DNA of 64,000 nt from Collimonas rhizosphaerae (GTDB lineage: Bacteria; Pseudomonadota; Gammaproteobacteria; Burkholderiales; Burkholderiaceae_D), in contig NZ_JBANDC010000003.1 in NCBI RefSeq assembly GCF_038896935.1, forward strand, positions 1 through 64,000, written 5' to 3'. Position 1 is the first letter of the stretch, and each line of letters opens with the position of its first letter. The position numbers were made by a program, and so were the translations under genes. Shown piece by piece: positions 6,917 to 14,512 of the stretch. The notes beneath the pieces are model-generated. The model made no database searches and had not been told where the DNA came from. It saw only the letters and a list, made by a program, of their open reading frames with translations.

Positions 6917-7341
6917 TTTGTCCTTAGTAATATCTTTCTGCACCACTTCTTTGTCGTTAGTTTGTTGAACGTAGCCCTTCCCTTGATACCAGGAGACCAG
7001 CCATCCTTGGTCTATATTTGGATCAAGAGCATATGGTTTTAGCCGGACGAATGTGCAACCAAGTTGAATAGCACAATCTTCTGCGTATGAAAGTAGAAAT
7101 GTCCCTATACGTTGTTTTCTAGAGTCAGGAAGGACATAAATTTCAATGATAAAAACTAATGACTCGTCACTATAAACGTCATACGTAAGAAAAGCTGACT
7201 CCACCCCATCGATCATGACGATGAATTGTCGTGCCCTATCCCCTCGAGCTCGCTTAGCTCGGTAATGAAGAACCTCGTTCTTCACATCACTCACATCATC
7301 GATCTTGATGATTTTCTGCACGCTCGGCTCCTATGGTCTAA
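6863..7341 (-). mobile_element. Integron-type gene cassette carrying a GNAT gene
   Basis: The cassette is bounded by a GTTAGAC core site (7336-7342, reverse strand) just before the gene and the attC at 6857-6916 after it, about 479 bp between the predicted G/TT crossover points. The gene starts only 20 bases inside the cassette, giving the very short leader typical of cassettes. No integron integrase or attI is visible in the window, and no second attC. It is either a lone cassette, an insertion at a secondary site, or the end of an array rearranged by island movement. Confidence 0.72.
6911..7321 (-). CDS. GNAT-family N-acetyltransferase, cassette-borne
   Basis: A 136-residue protein from GTG 7321, with AGGAG six bases upstream. 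It shows the GNAT acetyl-CoA loop in R68-KQ-R71-I-G73-TFLLSYAEDCA, preceded by the strand SLVFIIEIYVLP, and a C-terminal WLVSWYQGKGYV (about 107-118) typical of motif B. GNAT enzymes move an acetyl group from acetyl-CoA to small amines, antibiotics or proteins. The substrate cannot be read from the sequence. Acetyltransferases are among the commonest integron cassette cargoes. There is no adjacent ribbon-helix-helix antitoxin gene, so a TacT-type toxin-antitoxin module is unlikely. The gene is enclosed by cassette boundaries (see the attC entry). Confidence 0.82.
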   Translation of the reverse strand: MQKIIKIDDVSDVKNEVLHYRAKRARGDRARQFIVMIDGVESAFLTYDVYSDESLVFIIEIYVLPDSRKQRIGTFLLSYAEDCAIQLGCTFVRLKPYALDPNIDQGWLVSWYQGKGYVQQTNDKEVVQKDITKDKA

Positions 7342-7342
7342 C

Positions 7343-7722
7343 ACTCGTGCGCAACGCTCAGAAAATTTTTCCTTCGGGGTTATACGCTAGAGGCAAAGTC
7401 TAAATGAGTATAGCTTATTCAAGTGGGGGATTTTTTGGCCAACTAGGCGCGTTCAATGTTTTTCGTGCACTGAATGCACAAACAGTAGTTGTAGTCTGAT
7501 GCGGCTTTGCGGCATACGCGCATTCTGCGTTCTTGACTCATAATCCGTTGGCGTGCCTTATGAATCAATGGGTTCGCACGCAGCGTGTCCAATTGTGCGG
7601 ATATCCTTCGTAGCGCCGATTGTATTGCTACTGCTAGAGTTACCAGAAAATCAGACCCACCGCTCATGTACACAAAATTTACACAATGACTAATAAATCG
7701 GTATAAATACTCTATTTCAGAT
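7343..7722. other. Island-end stretch without a convincing gene
   Basis: About 380 bases between the cassette and the tRNA remnant. It contains one reverse-strand reading frame (7443-7742) whose only early start is a TTG inside the tRNA remnant, without a ribosome site; an inner ATG at 7667 also lacks one. A TATACT hexamer (reverse strand, 7407-7412) could be part of a promoter towards the cassette, but I see no matching -35 box. Confidence 0.4.
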
Positions 7723-7739
7723 TCCGGCCTCGGGCACCA
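7723..7739 (+). other. tRNA 3'-end remnant: probable island attachment site
   Basis: TCCGGCCTCGGGCACCA matches the last 17 bases of a tRNA: T-stem CCGGC, acceptor strand CTCGGGC, discriminator A and CCA. The implied 5' end GCCCGAG is that of a leucine tRNA of this bacterial group (from memory). The bases before it (ATTTCAGAT) do not continue a tRNA. It is followed 11 bases later by a strong terminator that would have belonged to the original tRNA gene. This is the pattern left when an element integrates into a tRNA 3' end. Confidence 0.75.
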
Positions 7740-7749
7740 CAAAGCAAAA

Positions 7750-7774
7750 GGCTCTCAGCATTGAGAGCCTTTTT
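7750..7774 (+). terminator. Rho-independent terminator after the tRNA remnant
   Basis: GGCTCTCA (7750-7757), loop GCAT, TGAGAGCC (7762-7769), then TTTTT. This perfect 8-bp stem with a T-run is a standard intrinsic terminator on the + strand, probably of the disrupted tRNA locus. Confidence 0.85.
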
Positions 7775-7819
7775 GTTATGTTTCGCAAAACACCCCTTGT
7801 TTATAGCGGCGAAATCGCA

Positions 7820-8761
7820 TTACTCCGGCTGATAAAACTTCATTGCCTCCGACCAGCGAAATGTCTGCCGCGACTTCCCGCCCTTCTCGCGCAACTGCAG
7901 ATCGTGAAAGCCGTCGGTAACGCTAGAGAGGACCACGAGCGAGTTGCTGCCATCCGATACATCATGGCTGCGCGTACCGTCCTTGTGCCAATCGCCGGCA
8001 ATCATCTTGTTGAACATCATCGGCTGCGCAAATACGACTCGCAGCGACTTGCCGTCAATGTGAAAAAGATACAGGGCTTCAAACGAGGCGCCGCCGCCGG
8101 CGTAGCCTTCGAACCAGCCTGCCCGAACGCCGAACGCATAATCGTCGTTCCGCAGCAGATAAGGCGCGAGGTCAAAACGCTGCCAGTTCTCCGGCAAGCC
8201 CGCGGCCGACCCCTTGCCATCTTCGGAGCCAATGACTTGCGGAGTATCGATATTGCCGGCAGTGCTCCAGTCAGTCGGGACCGTGACCGGGGCATCGGTG
8301 CGGGCCACAAGCCGCGGCACATTGTCAGCGCCACGCTCGAACACGCCGAACCAGATCTCGTTATCCGCATTGTCGTCAAACCCCTTGCAGTCACTCACCG
8401 GATATCTCATAGCGCCTACGGCGAGCCCGGGCGGCGCTGCCAGGCATACCACGCCCACATACATGCCCGGCCGTTGCGGCCATGGTTTTGCGCCGGCCAG
8501 CAGCAGGCGCTTCGGATCTCTTCCCGGCGCGAGCTGCAAGGCCAGGAAATCCTTCGTGAAGCCGCCCGGCAGCTGCTGGCCGAATCCATCTGGCGCTGGT
8601 GCGCCACTCATCTCTCGATCGAAAGCTGCACGCGCGTCGGCGGTCTTGATGGCGCCGCGCACCTGGCTCAGTGAGCGCACCGTAGTATCGGCGCTGGCCG
8701 GCAGCGCAGGTAATGAGCAAGCAACGAGACACGGCAACAGCCGGCGAAGGAATATATTCAT
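7820..8761 (-). CDS. Secreted protein of unknown function
   Basis: A 313-residue protein from ATG 8761 (AGGA nine bases upstream; a TTG at 8770 is in frame). It has a clear Sec signal peptide, MNIFLRRLLPCLVACSLPAL, with cleavage predicted after PASA. The mature protein is rich in Trp, Asp and Gly, with no repeats or membrane segments, and two Cys in the middle (CLAAPPG and SDCKGF) that may form a disulfide. I do not recognise a named family; it looks like a periplasmic hypothetical of betaproteobacteria. It is the first gene outside the island and is divergent from the phosphatase gene, with 136 bases between them. Confidence 0.7.
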   Translation of the reverse strand: MNIFLRRLLPCLVACSLPALPASADTTVRSLSQVRGAIKTADARAAFDREMSGAPAPDGFGQQLPGGFTKDFLALQLAPGRDPKRLLLAGAKPWPQRPGMYVGVVCLAAPPGLAVGAMRYPVSDCKGFDDNADNEIWFGVFERGADNVPRLVARTDAPVTVPTDWSTAGNIDTPQVIGSEDGKGSAAGLPENWQRFDLAPYLLRNDDYAFGVRAGWFEGYAGGGASFEALYLFHIDGKSLRVVFAQPMMFNKMIAGDWHKDGTRSHDVSDGSNSLVVLSSVTDGFHDLQLREKGGKSRQTFRWSEAMKFYQPE

Positions 8762-8897
8762 GGGAGGCAATCCTGTCAGGTATAGGCAAACGGCATTTTA
8801 TCCGCTGTCGCAGAAATGGGTATCCGCAGGTGCCTGGAGATATACTTCAGGTATGTGCAATCGCCTCAAGAACTCCAATAACCAAGAACGGTAATCA

Positions 8898-9494
8898 ATG
8901 ACACGCCACTTCTTTAAACGTTTAGCCAAATTTGCCGTGCTGGTCCAATTGGCGCTCGCCTTTACTCCATATGCGCAAGCAGAGCTGGCACACGCGTCCG
9001 TTCGAAAACCGGAATGGGCTCAACCGGTTGATGCCTCCGCCAATCTCTATCTGATTGACAAAAATTTCTACCGCAGCGCTGCATTGCAGCCGAAAGACAT
9101 CAAAACACTCAATGCGCTCGGCATCAAAACGGTGGTCAACCTGCGTTCGTTTCATTCGGACGAGGAATTACTTGAAAATACGGGTATAAAAACGGTGCAG
9201 GTCGGCATCAACACCTGGTCAATCAGCGATAAAAACATCATTGCCGCCTTGCGCGCCATACGTGCCGGCGCTCAGGACGGGCCGGTGCTGCTGCATTGCT
9301 GGCACGGCGCTGACCGGACCGGGGTTGTCACCGCCATGTACCGTGTCGTATTCCAGGGTTGGACCAGGCAAGAAGCACTGAAAGAGCTCACCGATGGCGG
9401 CTACGGATATCATTCTCTTTGGAAAAATATTCCGAAATATATGAATACCGTGGATATTGAAAAAATCCGTATCGGCGTCGAGAGCATAAACTAG
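8898..9494 (+). CDS. Secreted dual-specificity/tyrosine phosphatase family protein
   Basis: A 198-residue protein with an N-terminal signal peptide (hydrophobic AKFAVLVQLALAFTPYAQA, probably cleaved around residue 28). The catalytic loop HCWHGADRTG is complete: C134 is the cysteine nucleophile and R140 the phosphate-binding arginine of the C-x5-R motif. A preceding TVVNLRSFHSDEE (about 78-90) is usual for bacterial DSP-like enzymes. The export signal suggests it acts in the periplasm, perhaps on phosphorylated proteins, lipids or inositol phosphates; the substrate is unknown. It is followed by a 105-base gap and the PhyH-like gene on the same strand. Confidence 0.82.
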   Translation: MTRHFFKRLAKFAVLVQLALAFTPYAQAELAHASVRKPEWAQPVDASANLYLIDKNFYRSAALQPKDIKTLNALGIKTVVNLRSFHSDEELLENTGIKTVQVGINTWSISDKNIIAALRAIRAGAQDGPVLLHCWHGADRTGVVTAMYRVVFQGWTRQEALKELTDGGYGYHSLWKNIPKYMNTVDIEKIRIGVESIN

Positions 9495-9599
9495 TCAAGT
9501 GCATCCGTTACTCCGAAAGCAGGAAACCAGATTTCATAGAGGAAGCATGGATCGAGTCACGCAAGCAGCTGTCGTTGGCGCAGAATCTGGCTGCCCAAA

Positions 9600-10274
9600 A
9601 TGATCCCGGAAAAATTTGAAGATGACGGTTTTCTGGTCACCGGTCCGCTATCGGGACATGAGCTCGGCGCTCAGCTCGAAGCGATTATTCCAAAGCTCAA
9701 CCCGGACGGCGTCGGCACCCGGAATTTAATCGAGCATGCATGGTGTGCGGATCTGGCAAAAACGATTCGCGCGCATCGGCTGGTTGCCCCGCTTCTTTCA
9801 GTTGCAACGGCCGCGGTACAGTGCAACCTGTTTGAAAAATCGAAAGGCCAGAACTGGCTCGTCCCCGTTCACCAGGATCTCAGCATAGCGGTGCGGGAAA
9901 AAATTGAACATCCTGCGCTCACCGGATGGGCCGAAAAAGAAGGCGCCATTTTTGTCCAGCCGCCCGACAGCGTTCTCCAGGAAATGGTCGCGGTACGGTT
10001 TCATATCGATGAATGCGGTCTCGGCGACGGGCCGTTGCGCGTTGTCCCTGGCTCTCACAAAATGGGGCGGCTGACCAGCCAGGCTGCATTGGCTGAACGC
10101 GATCGCATCGGCGAAATTTCCTGCCCCGTCGAGCGTGGCGGCGCAATGCTGATGAAACCACTGCTGCTGCACGCATCATCGAAAGCATCCGGGCAAAGCA
10201 GGAGGCGCGTCCTGCACTTTGTTTTTGCGCCGCCGCTGCTGCCTTTTGGCTTGAAATGGCGGCATGCCTTTTGA
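9600..10274 (+). CDS. Phytanoyl-CoA dioxygenase (PhyH)-like Fe(II)/2-oxoglutarate oxygenase
   Basis: A 224-residue soluble protein. The iron triad can be seen as H91-Q-D93 in LVPVHQDLS and a distal H191 in LLLHASSKAS, followed by R201-R203 for 2-oxoglutarate binding. The stretch GDGPLRVVPGSHKMGRL (about 143-158) is the typical PhyH substrate-side loop. Members hydroxylate or halogenate small metabolites. The substrate is unknown and this one has no biosynthetic neighbours. It starts at ATG 9600 with no strong ribosome site. Confidence 0.82.
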   Translation: MIPEKFEDDGFLVTGPLSGHELGAQLEAIIPKLNPDGVGTRNLIEHAWCADLAKTIRAHRLVAPLLSVATAAVQCNLFEKSKGQNWLVPVHQDLSIAVREKIEHPALTGWAEKEGAIFVQPPDSVLQEMVAVRFHIDECGLGDGPLRVVPGSHKMGRLTSQAALAERDRIGEISCPVERGGAMLMKPLLLHASSKASGQSRRRVLHFVFAPPLLPFGLKWRHAF

Positions 10275-10445
10275 CAGCACCGATGAGTGTCGAATATCTT
10301 TGCATCCGCCAAAAAAATCAAGAGGAATATGCACTCCCCGTTCACCGGCTCGCTCAGTCTCTCGCCGGTTACAGCGCCGATCGGACAGGACGTGTATATT
10401 TTCATTAATCAGGATTCCCGACCTTTAGCTTAAGGAGAAACGCCA

Positions 10446-11084
10446 ATGAGCCCGTCAGCCGCCATCGCAGCCATTCTTGCCGCGTTATTGATCGGGGCGA
10501 TGAGCCCCGGTCCGAGTTTTGTCATTGTTGCCAGACATTCCATCGGCCTGTCGCGCCGTGACGGCCTGGCGACAGCTGCCGCGATGGGGATCGGCGGCGT
10601 TTTCTTCAGCGGCATTGCGCTGGTCGGACTGTACACCCTGCTGGCAACCGTAGGATGGCTTTACATGGGCCTTAAAATCGCCGGCGGCCTTTACCTGATT
10701 TACCTGGCGTCTAAAATCTGGCGAGGCGCCGCGGCGCCGCTTGCTCTTGACAATAACCAGGCGGAAAACGCGGGAAATGTGCGTAAGTCTTTCTGGGTCG
10801 GCCTCAGTACACAATTGAGCAATCCGAAGACCGCCGTCGCCTATGGCAGCATCTTCGCGGCCTTGCTGCCCCAGCACCCGCCGCTCTGGTGTTACTTCGC
10901 CCTGCCGCCGCTGGTTTTTGCGGTGGAAGCCGGCTGGTATGCGGTCGTCGCCTTGTGCTTTTCCAGCAAACGGCCACGCGAACTTTATTTACGCGCCAAG
11001 ACGTGGATCGACCGGGTCGCCGCAAGCGCCATAGCGGCGCTGGGACTCAGGCTGATATTTACGGCCCACAGGACCGGCATTTAA
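10446..11084 (+). CDS. LysE/RhtB-family amino-acid exporter
   Basis: A 212-residue membrane protein with about six hydrophobic segments. The start GAMSPGPSFVIVARHSIG (residues 18-35) is the conserved LysE/RhtB N-terminal motif, and QLSNPKTAVAYGSIFAALLP is the conserved central NPK segment. The family exports amino acids such as threonine, homoserine or lysine across the inner membrane. The start at ATG 10446 is supported by AAGGAGAAACGCC upstream. The gene is convergent with the PrpF-like gene, 3 bases apart. Exported substrate not deducible. Confidence 0.88.
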   Translation: MSPSAAIAAILAALLIGAMSPGPSFVIVARHSIGLSRRDGLATAAAMGIGGVFFSGIALVGLYTLLATVGWLYMGLKIAGGLYLIYLASKIWRGAAAPLALDNNQAENAGNVRKSFWVGLSTQLSNPKTAVAYGSIFAALLPQHPPLWCYFALPPLVFAVEAGWYAVVALCFSSKRPRELYLRAKTWIDRVAASAIAALGLRLIFTAHRTGI

Positions 11085-11087
11085 GCA

Positions 11088-12269
11088 TCAGGCAGAGAAA
11101 ACGGTGGACGACACAAGCACCGCGCCTTCCATCAGCCGGCGTGCGCTGCGGCTCATGACGGCCTTGGTGACCACCCAGGCGCCATCGCGCTGCTCCGCCT
11201 CCGCGCCGACAGCCAGGCTGCCGGAAGGATGGCCAAACCGGACCTTGCCGTTCGCCTGCTCCGTCATCAGGCGATGGACGATGGTGCCGGGAATCGCCGC
11301 GGCGACGGCAATCGCAATCGCTCCGGTTCCCGTCATCGCGTGGTGCAGTTTTCCCATCGAAAAGATGCGCGCGTTGATGTCCAGCGTGGCGGCATCGACA
11401 TGCTTGCCGTTCGATGCGACATAGCCAGTTGGTTTCGCAACGAAAGCCAGCTTGGGCGTATGCGGCCGCAGCTGGCTTGCTTCCTCTGGGCTCTTTGCCA
11501 ATCCCATGCGCACGGCGGCGTGGGCGCGGATCGTTTCCACTTTCTGCAACAGCTCTTGGTTGCCATTGATGTCGCGCTGCAGTTCGTTTCCTGCCAGCCC
11601 AAGCGTCGCCGCGTCCACGAAGATAGCTGGATTGCCAGCATTAATCATGGTCAGTTCGACCGGGCCGACGCCAGGCACCTCCAGCACGTCGACCGGCGAT
11701 CCGCTTGGAAACATGCCGCCGGCGCCGCCTTCATCTCCTTCACCGCTCGGATCCAGAAATTCGATCTTGATCTCGGCTGCCGGGAAGGTGACGCCATCCA
11801 GCTCAAAATCGCCCTCTTCCGCCACGGCGCCGTCCCGCATCGGCACGTGGGCGATGATTTTTGCGTCAATGTTCGCCTGCCAGATACGGACCATGGCGAT
11901 GCCATCGCGCGGAACCCCTGCCACCAGTCCTTGTGCGATGGCAAACGGCCCGACTGCCGCGGTCAGGTTGCCGCAGTTGCCTGACCAGTCGATCATCGCC
12001 TTGTCAATCGCCACCTGTCCGAACAGATAGTCGACATCGCAGCCGGTGCGCGCGGACGGGCTTACCAGCACAACCTTGCTGGTGCTCGAAGTTGCGCCGC
12101 CCATGCCGTCGATTTGCTGGCCGTAGGGATCCGGGCTGCCCATCACGCGCAGCAATACGCGGTCGCGCAGCGCCGGATCGGCCGGCAGCCAGTCCTTATG
12201 GAAGAACACGCCTTTGCTCGTACCGCCGCGCATGTACACGGCCTGGATTTTTTTCTGCGCCAACATCAT
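11088..12269 (-). CDS. PrpF-family isomerase (aconitate / 4-oxalomesaconate type)
   Basis: From ATG 12269 the protein has 393 residues (AQKKIQAVYMRGGTSKGVFF near the start); a 22-residue extension to 12335 looks non-coding. RGGTSKG, GGATSSTSKVV and the cysteine loop SGNCGNLTAAVGPFAI (about residues 114-129) are hallmarks of the PrpF/diaminopimelate-epimerase fold, which shifts double bonds or isomerises aconitate-like acids. Family members include 2-methylaconitate isomerase PrpF and 4-oxalomesaconate tautomerase GalD. There are no methylcitrate genes nearby. The gene lies 96 bases after yjfF on the same strand, so it may be the last gene of the sugar-transport operon. Confidence 0.82.
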   Translation of the reverse strand: MMLAQKKIQAVYMRGGTSKGVFFHKDWLPADPALRDRVLLRVMGSPDPYGQQIDGMGGATSSTSKVVLVSPSARTGCDVDYLFGQVAIDKAMIDWSGNCGNLTAAVGPFAIAQGLVAGVPRDGIAMVRIWQANIDAKIIAHVPMRDGAVAEEGDFELDGVTFPAAEIKIEFLDPSGEGDEGGAGGMFPSGSPVDVLEVPGVGPVELTMINAGNPAIFVDAATLGLAGNELQRDINGNQELLQKVETIRAHAAVRMGLAKSPEEASQLRPHTPKLAFVAKPTGYVASNGKHVDAATLDINARIFSMGKLHHAMTGTGAIAIAVAAAIPGTIVHRLMTEQANGKVRFGHPSGSLAVGAEAEQRDGAWVVTKAVMSRSARRLMEGAVLVSSTVFSA

Positions 12270-12365
12270 CTCCGAAAATACGCCTGCCCGCGGGCCATGC
12301 GCCGCGCGATTGACAGCAAGCGTATCAGGATACAAGAAATCGGGCTTTTTTGATTTGATGCGCGA

Positions 12366-13382
12366 TTACGCCGCCGCGGCGGCAGGCGTAGTGGCAGGGG
12401 TGGCGGACGCGCTGCCGGCGGCTCCCAGGGACATCAAACGCTGCGCCATGCAGAACACAAACAGCAGCACGCCGATCACGATCTTGGTCCACCACGAGCT
12501 CAAGGTGCCGTCGAATGCAATCAAAGTCTGGATCAGCCCCAGGATCAGCACGCCGGTCAAGGTCCCGGCGACGTACCCATAACCGCCGGTCAGCAAGGTG
12601 CCGCCGATCACCACCGCTGCAATCGCATCCAGCTCCGTGCCTTGCGCATGCAAGCCATAACCGGACAACATGTAGAACGAAAACAGGACCCCGGCCAGCG
12701 CCGCGCAAAAGCCGCTGAAGGCATACACCATCACCTTGGTGCGCCCTACCGCCAATCCCATCAGCAGCGCCGACTGTTCGTTGCCGCCGATGGCGTAAAC
12801 CGCGCGTCCGAAGCGCGTGTAGTGGGCGATGTAGATGGCCAGTGCGAGCATCAGCATGGCGATCACCACGCTAGGCGAAACAAAGGCGCCGAAAATGCCG
12901 ATGCGCGCTTGCGACAGGGTCACATACAAGGGCTGGTCGATCGTGATCGAATTGATGCTGATCAGGTAGCACAGTCCGCGCGCCAGGAACATCCCGGCCA
13001 AGGTCACGATGAAAGCCTGCAGCTTGAAGAAATGGATCAGCGCTCCCATCAATGCGCCGAACGCGCTGCCGATCAGCAGCACGCAGGCGATCACCAGCAG
13101 CGGCGGCCAGTGCCACGATTGCAGCAGGTAAGCGGAAATCATGGTGGTCAGGGCCAGCACCGAGCCGACCGACAAGTCGATGCCGCCGGACAGGATGACA
13201 AAGGTCATGCCGATCGCGATCACCAGCAGGAAAGCATTATCGATCAAGAGATTCAGCACTACCTGCAAGGAAAAGAAGCCGGTGTAGGCGAACGAGCCCA
13301 GGGCGAACATCACGACCAGCAGGGCGACGGTCGCCAGCGAGGTGAAATAAGGCGAGGACAGCGACTGGCGGACAAGCTTCAT
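12366..13382 (-). CDS. yjfF: Galactofuranose-type ABC transporter permease YjfF
   Basis: A 338-residue inner-membrane permease of the ribose/galactose class (BPD_transp_2) with about 8-10 hydrophobic segments. It carries the EAA-like loop GGNEQSALLMGLAVGRTKVMVY and the conserved ILSGGIDLSVGSVLALT motif. It matches YjfF, the second permease of the E. coli YtfQRT-YjfF galactofuranose uptake system. Its ATG overlaps the stop of ytfT by 4 bases (ATGA), so the two are translationally coupled. The C-terminal tail is Ala/Pro-rich (SASATPATTPAAAAA). It forms the channel with YtfT and is powered by YtfR. Confidence 0.88.
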   Translation of the reverse strand: MKLVRQSLSSPYFTSLATVALLVVMFALGSFAYTGFFSLQVVLNLLIDNAFLLVIAIGMTFVILSGGIDLSVGSVLALTTMISAYLLQSWHWPPLLVIACVLLIGSAFGALMGALIHFFKLQAFIVTLAGMFLARGLCYLISINSITIDQPLYVTLSQARIGIFGAFVSPSVVIAMLMLALAIYIAHYTRFGRAVYAIGGNEQSALLMGLAVGRTKVMVYAFSGFCAALAGVLFSFYMLSGYGLHAQGTELDAIAAVVIGGTLLTGGYGYVAGTLTGVLILGLIQTLIAFDGTLSSWWTKIVIGVLLFVFCMAQRLMSLGAAGSASATPATTPAAAAA

Positions 13383-14512
13383 GGTTTTTTACCGTTATCA
13401 GAACGCGAGCGCGCAGCGCCGCTAAACAATCCAGCCCCCAAACCGCGAAACTCCGGCGATTGCGACAGGCAGACCGCGAACACCACGATCGACTTCACCA
13501 CCATGTTCACCTCCGGCGGCACGCCCATCGAATAGATCGTGTAAGTCAGCGCCTGGATGATCAAGGCGCCGATAACGCTGCCTACCAGGCTGAATTTGCC
13601 GCCGGCCAGGGAGGTGCCGCCCAGCGTCACCGCCAGAATCGCATCCAGCTCCAGCAGCAAGCCCGCATTGTTGGCGTCCGCGCTCTTGATATTGGAACTG
13701 ATCATCAAGCCGGCAACGCCGGCGCAGGCACTGCAAAACATGTACACGAAAAATATCAGCGCAGCGGTCCTGATGCCGGCCAGGCGCGCCGCCACCGGGT
13801 TGATGCCGACCGACTGGATGAACAGGCCGAGCGCGGTCTTGCGCATCAGCAGCGCGACAATCAGGAATACGCCGATGGCGATAAACAGGGAAAACGGCAA
13901 CCCGAACAGATAACCGCTGCCGATATAGAAAAACGGTTTGTAATACACCGTAATGATCTGGCCGTCGGTCAGCAACTGCGCCAGACCGCGCCCGCCCACC
14001 ATCAGGATCAAGGTTGCGATGATCGGCTGCAAGCCAAGCGTGGCGACCAGGAAACCGTTCCAGACGCCGCACAGGATCGCCGCTCCCATGGCGGCGGCAA
14101 TCGCCCACACCATCGGGATGCGGCTTGCATATTCCGGCACGCCGTTGTGCATTTCCATCGTGCCGCCGATCAGCATCGCGGCAACCGTGCCGGAGATGGC
14201 GACTACCGCGCCCACCGAGATATCGATGCCGCGTGTCGCGATCACCAGCGTCATGCCGAGCGCCGTCAGTATCAACGGCGCGGCGCGGTTGACGATATCG
14301 ATCAGACTGCCATACAGGTGGCCGTCCTTCCATTCAAGCCGGAAGAATCCCGGGATCATGAAAAAATCAAGCGCCAGCAGCAGCGCCAGCGCCGCCAGCG
14401 GCCGCAGCAAGGGATTGCGCAGCAGCACGCGCAGGCGCGCCGCCAGCGCCGGCCCGCTGTCGCTTTGCAGCCTGGCGCCGGACAACGGATCGGGATTCAA
14501 TGGAATACTCAT
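13379..14512 (-). CDS. ytfT: Galactofuranose-type ABC transporter permease YtfT
   Basis: A 377-residue permease. The start at ATG 14512 gives an ATGA overlap with ytfR; a GTG two codons earlier is less likely. It has a basic cytosolic N terminus (about 35 residues), then multiple membrane segments, with TRGIDISVGAVVAISGTVAAM and SVGINPVAARLAGIRTAALIFFVY as conserved family segments. With YjfF it builds the membrane channel of the furanose-type sugar importer. Order and overlaps (ytfQ, ytfR, ytfT, yjfF) copy those of E. coli. The exact sugar cannot be told from the permease. Confidence 0.88.
   Translation of the reverse strand: MSIPLNPDPLSGARLQSDSGPALAARLRVLLRNPLLRPLAALALLLALDFFMIPGFFRLEWKDGHLYGSLIDIVNRAAPLILTALGMTLVIATRGIDISVGAVVAISGTVAAMLIGGTMEMHNGVPEYASRIPMVWAIAAAMGAAILCGVWNGFLVATLGLQPIIATLILMVGGRGLAQLLTDGQIITVYYKPFFYIGSGYLFGLPFSLFIAIGVFLIVALLMRKTALGLFIQSVGINPVAARLAGIRTAALIFFVYMFCSACAGVAGLMISSNIKSADANNAGLLLELDAILAVTLGGTSLAGGKFSLVGSVIGALIIQALTYTIYSMGVPPEVNMVVKSIVVFAVCLSQSPEFRGLGAGLFSGAARSRSDNGKKP

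Noticed and set aside
6911..7321. TacT-type toxin-antitoxin module
   Set aside because: No ribbon-helix-helix antitoxin gene precedes the GNAT; the gene fills a cassette alone.
7336..7450. A second attC upstream of the GNAT cassette
   Set aside because: GCCTAGT at 7441-7447 and GTTAGAC at 7336-7342 (reverse strand) are spaced like a long attC, but the arms between them show no complementarity.
7443..7742. A 99-codon reverse-strand reading frame ending in a Cys-rich tail
   Set aside because: Its start is a TTG inside the tRNA remnant, no ribosome site is present, and the sequence resembles no family. The inner ATG (7667) is equally unsupported.
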